Source: Burkholderia metallica (GTDB lineage: Bacteria; Pseudomonadota; Gammaproteobacteria; Burkholderiales; Burkholderiaceae). From it: a DNA stretch of 64,000 bases. The number at the start of each line of letters is the position of its first letter. The first letter of the stretch is position 1. This document shows positions 8,711 through 15,657 of this stretch, piece by piece. The stretch covers positions 124,001 to 188,000 of the forward strand of contig NZ_CADFDB010000011.1 in the NCBI RefSeq assembly GCF_902832845.1, given 5' to 3'. The translations under genes were made by a program, and so were the position numbers. A model generated the notes under the pieces. That model was not told where the DNA came from. It made no database searches and saw only the letters and a list, made by a program, of their open reading frames with translations.

Positions 8711-9505
8711 TCAGTCCGCCCCGATCCGATCCGCTTCCGCCTGCGGCAGCAGCGCATCGCTGTCGTCCTTCAGACCGACGCCCGTCAGCCCGAGCCGGCG
8801 CGCGTGCGTCATCAGGTAATGCAGCTTGTGCGCGGCCCCCGCATACGGCAGCCCTTCGGGCCGCACGTTCGAGATGCAGTTGCGCAGCGCGTCGTGGCAG
8901 CCGACCTTCGGCGCCCACGTCAGGTACACGCCGAGACTGTCCGGCGAGCTGAGCCCCGGCCGTTCGCCGATCAGCATCGCGACGACCTTCGCGCGCAGCA
9001 GCTCGCCGATCTCGTCGCCGAGCGCGACGCGTGCCTGGGTCGCGACCACCACCGGGCCGATCTGCCAGCCGTCCGCGTCGAGCCGCGGCCGCACGGCCTG
9101 CAGCAGCGGCAGCGCCTGTTTCGCGGCCGCGAACGCCGACAGCCCGTCGCCGACCACGAACACGACGTCGGGCCCGTCGCCGCTCACCGTGTCGCCGTAC
9201 GCGGCCAGCAGCACGCGCCCTTCATCCGACAGCTTGCGGCCCAGGTCGGGCCGGCGCAGATAATGCTGACGATCGGGCGCGGCACTCTGCACGCCGAGCG
9301 TCGCGAAGCCGGCCGCGTGGAGTTCGCGCCGCAGCGCGTCCGCGTCGAGCGGCTGGTGCACCGCGTCGCGCGCCTGCGCGTGCGACAGGTTGAACGCGAG
9401 CAGCGGCGCGGTCGGCAGGCTGTTGCCCGCGCGGCCGAGCGCGATCCGCGCATTCGTGAACGACTTCAGCTGCGCCCACGGGTTCTTTTCGACGGCGTCG
9501 CTCAT
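8711..9505 (-). CDS. eutC: Ethanolamine ammonia-lyase small (light) subunit
   Basis: The 264-residue protein begins MSDAVEKNPWAQLKSFTNAR and contains RIALGRAGNSLPTAPLLAFNLSHAQARDAVH, VVFVVGDGLSAFAA and LIGERPGLSSPDSLGVYLTW, all typical of EutC. With EutB it forms the adenosylcobalamin-dependent lyase that splits ethanolamine into acetaldehyde and ammonia. Its ATG overlaps the eutB stop (ATGA), so the subunits are translationally coupled. Its end faces the LysR gene 73 bases away; a weak hairpin (8687-8700) lies between, without a T-tract. Confidence 0.96.
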   Translation of the reverse strand: MSDAVEKNPWAQLKSFTNARIALGRAGNSLPTAPLLAFNLSHAQARDAVHQPLDADALRRELHAAGFATLGVQSAAPDRQHYLRRPDLGRKLSDEGRVLLAAYGDTVSGDGPDVVFVVGDGLSAFAAAKQALPLLQAVRPRLDADGWQIGPVVVATQARVALGDEIGELLRAKVVAMLIGERPGLSSPDSLGVYLTWAPKVGCHDALRNCISNVRPEGLPYAGAAHKLHYLMTHARRLGLTGVGLKDDSDALLPQAEADRIGAD

Positions 9506-10899
9506 GCCGAAATCCCCATCCAGTCGTTCGCGCCCGCGAGCAGCGGCACGCGCGACGTCGCCGCGCGCAATGCGCCGTGCGCGTCGGCGATCTCCATCGT
9601 CTCCAGCCATTCCTCGAATTCCGGCGCGCGGCGCAGGCCGAGCACCTCGCGCACGTAGAGCTGGTCGTGAAACGACGTGCTCTGGTAGTTCAGCATCACG
9701 TCGTCCGCGCCCGGAATCCCCATGATGAAGTTGATGCCGGCCGCGCCCAGCAGCGTCAGCAGCGTGTCCATGTCGTCCTGGTCGGCTTCGGCGTGGTTCG
9801 TGTAGCAGATGTCGCAGCCCATCGGCACGCCGAGCAGCTTCCCGCAGAAGTGATCCTCGAGCCCCGCGCGGATGATCTGCTTGCCGTCGTACAGGTATTC
9901 GGGCCCGATGAAGCCGACCACCGTGTTCACGAGGAACGGCTCGAACTTGCGCGCGACCGCATACGCGCGCACTTCGCAGGTCTGCTGGTCGACGCCGGAA
10001 TGCGCGTTCGCCGACAGCGCGCTGCCCTGTCCCGTCTCGAAGTACATGAGGTTGTTGCCGACGGTGCCGCGCTGCAGCGACAACGCGGCCTCGCGCGCTT
10101 CGCCGAGCAGCGCGAGCGAGATCCCGAAGCTCGCGTTCGCCTTCTCGGTGCCCGCGATCGACTGGAACACGAGATCGACCGGCGCGCCCTTGTCGATCGC
10201 CGCGATCGTGTTGGTCACGTGGGTGAGCACGCACGACTGCGTCGGCACGCCGTAGCGCTCGCGGAACCCGTCGATCATCGCGAGCAGCTTCACGATCGCC
10301 GCGAGGCTGTCGGTGGCCGGGTTGATGCCGATCATCGCGTCGCCGCAGCCGTACATCAGCCCGTCGAGCATCGACGCGGCAATGCCCTTCACGTCGTCGG
10401 TCGGATGGTTCGGCTGCAGCCGCACCGACATCCGGCCCGCGAGCCCGACCGTGTTGCGAAAGCGCGTGACGACGCGGCGCTTGCGCGCGGCCGCGATCAG
10501 GTCCTGGTTGCGCATCAGCTTCGACACGGCCGCGACCATCTCGGGCGTAAGGCCCGGAGCGATCCGTTCGAGCGCCGCGCCGTCGGCCGCCGGCGACAGC
10601 AGCCAGTTGCGGAAATCGCCGACGGTGAGGTGCGAGATTTCCGCGAACGCGGCCGCGTCGTGGTCGTCGACGATCAGCCGCGTGACCTCGTCGTCTTCGT
10701 ACGGGATCACCGCTTCGTTCAGGAATGCCTTCAGCGGCACGCCCGCGAGCGCGATCTTCGCGGCGACGCGCTCCTCCTCGCTCGCCGCCGCGACGCCGGC
10801 GAGCTGGTCGCCGGAACGCAGCGGGCTCGCCTTCGCGAGCAGCGTCTTCAGGTCCGCGAAGCGGTATGTGCGCGGACCGATCGTCTCCGTGTAGGACAT
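9502..10899 (-). CDS. eutB: Ethanolamine ammonia-lyase large (heavy) subunit
   Basis: From ATG 10899 the protein is 465 residues, close to the 453 of the E. coli enzyme. It begins MSYTETIGPRTYRFADLKTLLAKASP and includes RLQPNHPTDD, MIGINPATDS and FETGQGSALSANAHSG, family hallmarks of the TIM-barrel substrate and radical chamber. The start is set by an AAGGAGG site 8 bases upstream; the reading frame extends to 10935 without support. It is the second gene of eat-eutB-eutC. Neither EutA reactivase nor shell proteins are in the window, so this looks like a cytosolic, compartment-free ethanolamine pathway. Cobalamin must come from elsewhere. Confidence 0.96.
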   Translation of the reverse strand: MSYTETIGPRTYRFADLKTLLAKASPLRSGDQLAGVAAASEEERVAAKIALAGVPLKAFLNEAVIPYEDDEVTRLIVDDHDAAAFAEISHLTVGDFRNWLLSPAADGAALERIAPGLTPEMVAAVSKLMRNQDLIAAARKRRVVTRFRNTVGLAGRMSVRLQPNHPTDDVKGIAASMLDGLMYGCGDAMIGINPATDSLAAIVKLLAMIDGFRERYGVPTQSCVLTHVTNTIAAIDKGAPVDLVFQSIAGTEKANASFGISLALLGEAREAALSLQRGTVGNNLMYFETGQGSALSANAHSGVDQQTCEVRAYAVARKFEPFLVNTVVGFIGPEYLYDGKQIIRAGLEDHFCGKLLGVPMGCDICYTNHAEADQDDMDTLLTLLGAAGINFIMGIPGADDVMLNYQSTSFHDQLYVREVLGLRRAPEFEEWLETMEIADAHGALRAATSRVPLLAGANDWMGISA

Positions 10900-10965
10900 C
10901 GTGCGAGCCTCCTTGCCCCTCTTCGGGCCCGTCATCAGCGCGAACGGGCCCCGACCAAAACCGAC

Positions 10966-10991
10966 GGCGCGCCCGTCGGACGGGGCGCGCC
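10966..10991 (-). other. GC-rich hairpin between eat and eutB
   Basis: GGCGCGCCC (10966-10974) and GGGCGCGCC (10983-10991) pair as a 9-bp perfect stem with an 8-base loop in the 129-base gap between the permease and eutB. On the transcribed strand it is followed by GTCGGTTTTGG, so it could attenuate or partially terminate transcription, or stabilise the upstream message. Confidence 0.4.
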
Positions 10992-11028
10992 GGTTGCCGT
11001 CAGGAACGGCCGTTCGCCTTCACCCTGC

Positions 11029-12441
11029 TCATTCCTCCAGCAGCGCGTCGCCGGGCGCGCTTGCCCGCTGCGAACGCGTCGCGAGGAAGTAAGCGTAACC
11101 GAGCGCGAGGAAACCGATGAACACCAGCGCGACCAGCCCGTTGAAGTACACCATCGTGCCGAGACAGACGAGCGCCGCCAGGATCGCGAACGCCGGGAAG
11201 ACCGGGTACAGCGGCGCGCGGAACGGCCGCGCCATGTTCGGATGCGAGCGGCGCAGCTTGAACAGCGACGCCATGCTCACGATATACATCACGATCGCAC
11301 CGAACACCGACATCGTCACGATATTCGCGGTCAGCGTCTGCCCGCCGAACTGGATCAGCTCGTCGCTGTAGATCGCCGCGATGCCGACCACGCCGCCCGC
11401 GAGGATCGCGCGGTAAGGCGTCTTGAAGCGCGGATGCACCTTCGCGAGCCATTCGGGCAGGTAGCCTTCGCGGGCCAGCGCGAAGATCTGGCGCGAATAG
11501 CCGAGGATGATCCCGTGGAACGACGCGACGAGCCCGAACAGCCCGAGCCACACGAGCATGTGCATCCAGCCGCTGTTCGCGCCGACGATGTACTTCATCG
11601 CCTGCGGCAGCGGATCGTTGATGTTCGCGAGCTTGGTCCAGTCGCCCGCGCCGCCGGCGAACACCATCACGCCGATCGCGAGCGCCACGAGGGTCAGAAT
11701 GCCGGCCACGTACGCGATCGGGATCGAGCGCTTCGGGTTCTTCGCTTCCTCTGCGGCCATCGCGACGCCTTCGATCGCGAGGAAGAACCAGATCGCGAAC
11801 GGGATCGCCGCGAACATCCCGTGGAACGCGCCCACGCTGAAGTGATCGGCGCCCGACCAGCCGCCCTTCGTGAAATTGCTCCACGCGAAGCCCGGCGACA
11901 CGACGCCCATGAACACCAGCAGCTCGAAGATCGCGAGCAGCGTGACGACCAGCTCGAAGGTCGCCGCGATCTGCACGCCGACGATGTTCAGCGCCATGAA
12001 CACGAGATACGCGCCCATCGCCGCGTGCTTCGGCTCGAGGCCCGGGAACTGCACGTGCAGGTAAGCGCCGATCGCGAGCGCGATCGCGGGCGGCGCGAAC
12101 ACGAACTCGACGAGCGTCGCGGCGCCGGCGAGATAGCCGCCGGTCGGGCCGAACGCACGGCGCGCATACGCGAACGGGCCGCCCGCGTGCGGGATCGACG
12201 TCGTCAGCTCGGTGAAACTGAAGATGAAGGTGGTGTACATCGCCGCGACGAACAGCGCGGTAATGACAAAGCCCAGCGTGCCAGCGCTCGCCCAGCCGTA
12301 GCTCCAGCCGAAGTATTCGCCGGAAATCACGAGGCCGACCGCGATGCCCCACAGTTGCCAGGTCCCGAGCGTCTGCTGCAGCGCGGGCTGGCCGGACGAC
12401 TTGGCGCCGGCGGCGGGCCGGCCATTCGACTCTGCTTTCAT
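11029..12441 (-). CDS. eat: Ethanolamine permease (APC superfamily)
   Basis: This is a 470-residue, roughly 12-TM amino acid-polyamine-organocation permease. Its opening (LGTWQLWGIAVGLVISGEYFGW SYGW) and the motifs PHAGGPFAYARRAFGP and AIWFFLAIEGVAMAAEEAKNPKRSIP are characteristic of the ethanolamine permease subgroup. It imports ethanolamine for EutBC, the next genes on the same strand. A GAGGAG site lies 8 bases before the ATG. It heads the eat-eutB-eutC group, so its upstream region probably holds the operon promoter. Confidence 0.93.
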   Translation of the reverse strand: MKAESNGRPAAGAKSSGQPALQQTLGTWQLWGIAVGLVISGEYFGWSYGWASAGTLGFVITALFVAAMYTTFIFSFTELTTSIPHAGGPFAYARRAFGPTGGYLAGAATLVEFVFAPPAIALAIGAYLHVQFPGLEPKHAAMGAYLVFMALNIVGVQIAATFELVVTLLAIFELLVFMGVVSPGFAWSNFTKGGWSGADHFSVGAFHGMFAAIPFAIWFFLAIEGVAMAAEEAKNPKRSIPIAYVAGILTLVALAIGVMVFAGGAGDWTKLANINDPLPQAMKYIVGANSGWMHMLVWLGLFGLVASFHGIILGYSRQIFALAREGYLPEWLAKVHPRFKTPYRAILAGGVVGIAAIYSDELIQFGGQTLTANIVTMSVFGAIVMYIVSMASLFKLRRSHPNMARPFRAPLYPVFPAFAILAALVCLGTMVYFNGLVALVFIGFLALGYAYFLATRSQRASAPGDALLEE

Positions 12442-12853
12442 CGGACTCTCTCCTCAAAGGGCGGGCCTGCCGGCCTGCGCAACTGAGAATCGATGCTAGA
12501 GAGTCATTAAACGACGTGTTATCGAAATTCGGCAAAGATCGAGGCTGACATTTCGCTGACGGAAATGCTGATGCGGTGCGTGGGTTGGAGCTTGGGACTG
12601 CGGCTGTGGCCTAGGGCGGGAGCCGATGTCGATGCGGGAACCCGAGCCGGAGCCGATCAGCAACGTCCCAGCGTTCATCCGGACACGCCGCTGCGACCTT
12701 CGCCCGCGCCGACGCATCGATTTCACACACGCGATGACGCACGACCGGACGCCGCCGCGGGCCGTTCGCGCGTCACGAATACAGGCGATGAAGCGCGCGG
12801 TACCCGTCCAGCCGCGCAACGCAGCGCGGCCGACCGGATACGCAAGCGCAGCG
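12442..12853. other. Intergenic region upstream of eat
   Basis: About 410 bases without a supportable gene separate eat from the membrane protein gene at 12854, which reads toward eat. The first 120 bases next to eat are relatively AT-rich and are the likely place for the eat promoter; a poor -10 (TTTAAT, minus strand) can be seen near 12510, and no sigma-54 consensus. The rest is GC-rich and contains nothing I recognise. Confidence 0.5.
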
Positions 12854-14317
12854 TTACTGCCCGCCGCCGCGCTGGTTGAACCAGCGATCGAGCAGCTTGC
12901 CGGCCGCCTCGCGGCCGCCAAGGCCGAACGACAGCGCCACCGCCACCGCGATCGCGCCGAGCACGAGGCCGAACGCGAGCTGGACGATCTCGTTCGCGAT
13001 ACCCATCGCGCGCAGCCCCATCGCGAACACGAGCCCGAGGATCGCGAATTGCGCGATACGCGCAAACAGCACGCTGTGTTCGCGGTCGGCCTGCTCGATC
13101 ACGCGGCGCGCGAGGCCCGCGAGCCACACGCCGATCACGAGGATCACGCCGCCCATCAGCACGTGCCCGCCGAATTCGATGAACAGCGTGACGACGTCGC
13201 GCACCTGCGAGAAGCCGAGCCGGTTCGCGGCCTCGACCGACGCGAACAGCATCGCGAAGAACACGATCAGCCGCGCGACCAGCACCGACGGCTGCAGGAT
13301 GCCCGAGAACACGCGTTCGACGCCGAGCACGGCCGGCAGCCCGTCGACGCCCGCGGCTTCCAGCAGCTTCTGCGCGAGCGATGCGACGAAGCGCGCGAAA
13401 TAGTACGTCACCAGCACGATCACGATCGCCGCGACGATGTCCGGCACCGCGCCGAGGAACTGGTTCAGCATGTTGGTCGCGGGAATCGAGATCGCGTCGA
13501 TCTTCAGCGCGTCGAGCGCGGAGATCAGCGTCGGCACGAACACGAACACGTAGACGATCGTGCCGATCAGGCTCGACACGCGCACGGGCGTCGGGCTGTC
13601 GATGCCCTGCGTGAGCCGGTCGGCGCCGGCGGCCACCAGCAGGTTCGTCACGAGGCCGCGCAGCACGCGCGCGACGACCCAGCCGACGAAGCCGATCGCC
13701 GCGGCCGCGAACAGGTTCGGCACGATCGCGAGCAGCTTGTCGACCATCCCCTGCACCGGCGACAGCAGCCCCGACAGCGCGAACGACGCGAGAATCGCCG
13801 GCAGGAACATCAGGATCACGAGCCAGAACAGCACGTCGCCGAGATAACCGCTCATCGGCTGCATGCCGGCGCCTTCGGACAGCGTGCTGTCGATCTTGCT
13901 CGCCTTCAGCGCGCGGTTCGCGAGGCTGCGCAGCAGCGATGCGATGAGCCACGCGATCAGCGTCAGCGCCGCGCCGCCGATCAGGTTCGGCAGGTAGTTG
14001 ACGATGTGCGTGACGAGCAGCGAGAACGGATTGGAGACCGCGTACAGGTTGAGCACGTTGAAGATGCCCACCGCGGTGACGAGCAGCACGAGCCAGAACA
14101 GCCCGCCGGCGATGATGCGCTCGACGCAGGCGCCCTGGCCGGTGCTTTCGGTGATCCGCTGATCGACCTTCAGCGCACTGAGCAGGCGCATCGCGCCGGC
14201 CCGCGCCACGACGGCGATCAGCCAGCCGATCACCAGGATGCCGATCGCGCCGGCGATCTTGGGCAGATACCCCCCTAGCGTGGTCTGCAGCGACGTGATG
14301 AAGCTGGAAGCATCCAT
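12854..14317 (-). CDS. Multi-pass membrane protein with TM-helix repeats, mechanosensitive-channel related
   Basis: The 487-residue protein from ATG 14317 (a GGGAG site precedes it) has repeated pairs of hydrophobic helices built on the pattern LPKIAGAIGILVIGWLIA, LPNLIGGAALTLIAWLIA, VPNLFAAAAIGFVGWVVA and VPDIVAAIVIVLVTYYFA. These are the conserved TM-helix repeats (Pfam TM_helix type) found in some MscS-related and uncharacterised bacterial membrane proteins. A canonical MscS beta-domain is not evident; the C-terminus ends soon after the last helix with SFGLGGREAAGKLLDRW. Channel function is therefore inferred by family resemblance only. Confidence 0.75.
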   Translation of the reverse strand: MDASSFITSLQTTLGGYLPKIAGAIGILVIGWLIAVVARAGAMRLLSALKVDQRITESTGQGACVERIIAGGLFWLVLLVTAVGIFNVLNLYAVSNPFSLLVTHIVNYLPNLIGGAALTLIAWLIASLLRSLANRALKASKIDSTLSEGAGMQPMSGYLGDVLFWLVILMFLPAILASFALSGLLSPVQGMVDKLLAIVPNLFAAAAIGFVGWVVARVLRGLVTNLLVAAGADRLTQGIDSPTPVRVSSLIGTIVYVFVFVPTLISALDALKIDAISIPATNMLNQFLGAVPDIVAAIVIVLVTYYFARFVASLAQKLLEAAGVDGLPAVLGVERVFSGILQPSVLVARLIVFFAMLFASVEAANRLGFSQVRDVVTLFIEFGGHVLMGGVILVIGVWLAGLARRVIEQADREHSVLFARIAQFAILGLVFAMGLRAMGIANEIVQLAFGLVLGAIAVAVALSFGLGGREAAGKLLDRWFNQRGGGQ

Positions 14318-14648
14318 TTCTTCTTCTCCCGAAAACGTGGTGTGGCGATGGAACATCGACGAACGACCTGCGTACTTCGAAAAACGTGCTGCCCCGACGA
14401 AGCAACTTACCCGAGAAAAATGACGCGATCACCCGATTTCACCGTCTTTAACTTTAGTCATCAATCTCGGAGGGGCAAGACCCCATTTCGTCAAAATAAA
14501 AAGGGGCGCGATTCGTCGGCGTCCTACGCATTTCCGCACGATTTGTCCGTTCGGCGCGTGCTACCGTGACGTCGGTTTCCGCCCGCGCAGTACCGGCGCG
14601 CAGGCAGCCTGCCGGCCCATCTATCCGCTACAGCAAGGAGAAGAAGAC
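14318..14648. other. Divergent intergenic region
   Basis: These 331 bases separate the divergent membrane-protein gene and GyrI-like gene. The stretch from about 14420 to 14510 is AT-rich relative to its surroundings and contains runs such as TTTAACTTTAG and CAAAATAAAAAGG that could hold promoters for either side. No definite -35/-10 pair or repeat was identified. Confidence 0.5.
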
Positions 14649-15128
14649 ATGTTCAAGCATGAAGTCGAGATCCGGCGGCTGCCGGAACTGCACGGCTATG
14701 CGGTGGCGCACACCGGGTCGTACCTGAAGGTCGGCGAAGCGTTCGCGCGCATCGGTGCGTGGGTCGGGCAGCACGGGCTGATCGGTCCGGGCGCGAAGAT
14801 GATCGGCATTTTCTGCGACGATCCGGACACGACGCCCGAAGCGCAGTTGCGCGCGAAGGCCTGCTTCATGCCGGCCGACGGGGCGCCGGACGTCGAACCG
14901 GTGCCGCCGGTGGAGCGCGTGACGATAGCAGGCGGCGAATACGCGGTGCTGCTGCATACGGGACCGTATGCAGACCTGAAGACCGCCTACCAATGGCTGT
15001 ACGGCGACTGGCTGCGTCACGCCGGCCGCGAAGCCGCCGACGCGCCGCCGTTCGAGCTTTACCTCAATACGCCGATGGACGCGGCGCCGGCCGACCTGCG
15101 GACCGAGATCTACCTGCCGCTACGCTGA
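14649..15128 (+). CDS. GyrI-like (SbmC/AraC effector-binding domain) protein
   Basis: The 159-residue protein starts at an ATG preceded by AAGGAG. It opens with VEIRRLPELHGYAVAHTGSYLKVGEAFARIGAWV and ends with FELYLNTPMDAAPADLRTEIYLPLR, the two-fold repeated beta-alpha-beta pattern of stand-alone GyrI-like small-molecule-binding domains. The E. coli relative SbmC protects DNA gyrase; others bind hydrophobic drugs or act as hydrolases. It has no DNA-binding domain. The ligand is unknown. Confidence 0.82.
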   Translation: MFKHEVEIRRLPELHGYAVAHTGSYLKVGEAFARIGAWVGQHGLIGPGAKMIGIFCDDPDTTPEAQLRAKACFMPADGAPDVEPVPPVERVTIAGGEYAVLLHTGPYADLKTAYQWLYGDWLRHAGREAADAPPFELYLNTPMDAAPADLRTEIYLPLR

Positions 15129-15216
15129 GTGAAGAGCCGGTGCGTGAGCGCCGGCCGTGAAACGAAACGCGCCGGCCGGCATTTCCGCCCGACCGGCGCG
15201 AACGTGCGAACGTGCG

Positions 15217-15253
15217 ACCGGGTGACCGGGTGACCGGGTGACCGGGTGACCGG
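15217..15253. repeat. 8-bp tandem repeat, about 4.6 copies
   Basis: ACCGGGTG repeats at 15217, 15225, 15233 and 15241, followed by a partial ACCGG, ending two bases before the stop codon (minus strand) of the zinc-ribbon gene. It is preceded by two copies of GCGAACGT. A perfect short tandem repeat like this is prone to slippage, but it lies outside both flanking coding regions. Confidence 0.8.
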
Positions 15254-15254
15254 C

Positions 15255-15647
15255 TTACGCGGCCTGAGCGCCGCACCCGGGACAGAAACGCGCGTCAGTC
15301 GCCAACGCCGCGTGACAGCGGCTGCAGGCCTTGCTGCGTTGCGCCGCGCCGCATTGCGCGCAGAAGCGCGCGTCGACCGCATTGAGCGCGCCGCAGCCCG
15401 CGCATGCGAGCTGGCTCAGCGGGACGTTGCCGCCCGGGCCGCCTGGCCCGCCGCCGGCGTCGGCCGACGCCTGCCAGCCCCAGCCGTGGCGATCGCGGCC
15501 GCGCGCATCGTGACCGCCGTGCTGGTCGCGGCGCTGTCCGCCGTGATGGCCGCCGCTACCGCCGTTTCCGCCGCTGCCGTGCCCGCTGCCGTGCCCGCTG
15601 CCATGGCCACCGCCGAGGCCGCCCAGGATCCGTTTCAGAAAGCTCAT
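15255..15647 (-). CDS. Gly/His-rich double zinc-ribbon protein
   Basis: The 130-residue protein starts at ATG 15647 after a GGAG site. Residues 8-70 are low-complexity, rich in Gly and His with repeated GHGSGHGSG. Residues about 80-130 hold four CxxC knuckles (CAGC, CAQC, CSRC, CPGC), that is, two zinc ribbons. Both halves should bind metal ions. It begins 10 bases after the stop of the metal-exporting ATPase, so it is probably co-transcribed and may buffer or deliver the metal. No catalytic domain or signal peptide is visible. The function is inferred from composition and context. Confidence 0.75.
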   Translation of the reverse strand: MSFLKRILGGLGGGHGSGHGSGHGSGGNGGSGGHHGGQRRDQHGGHDARGRDRHGWGWQASADAGGGPGGPGGNVPLSQLACAGCGALNAVDARFCAQCGAAQRSKACSRCHAALATDARFCPGCGAQAA

Positions 15648-15657
15648 CGCCCGCTCC

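Noticed and set aside
9577-12486. 969-codon open frame opposite eutB and eat
   Set aside because: Shadow of well-supported genes; composition is charged and repetitive with no family.
15217-15253. CRISPR array
   Set aside because: The unit is 8 bases with no spacers; it is a simple tandem repeat.
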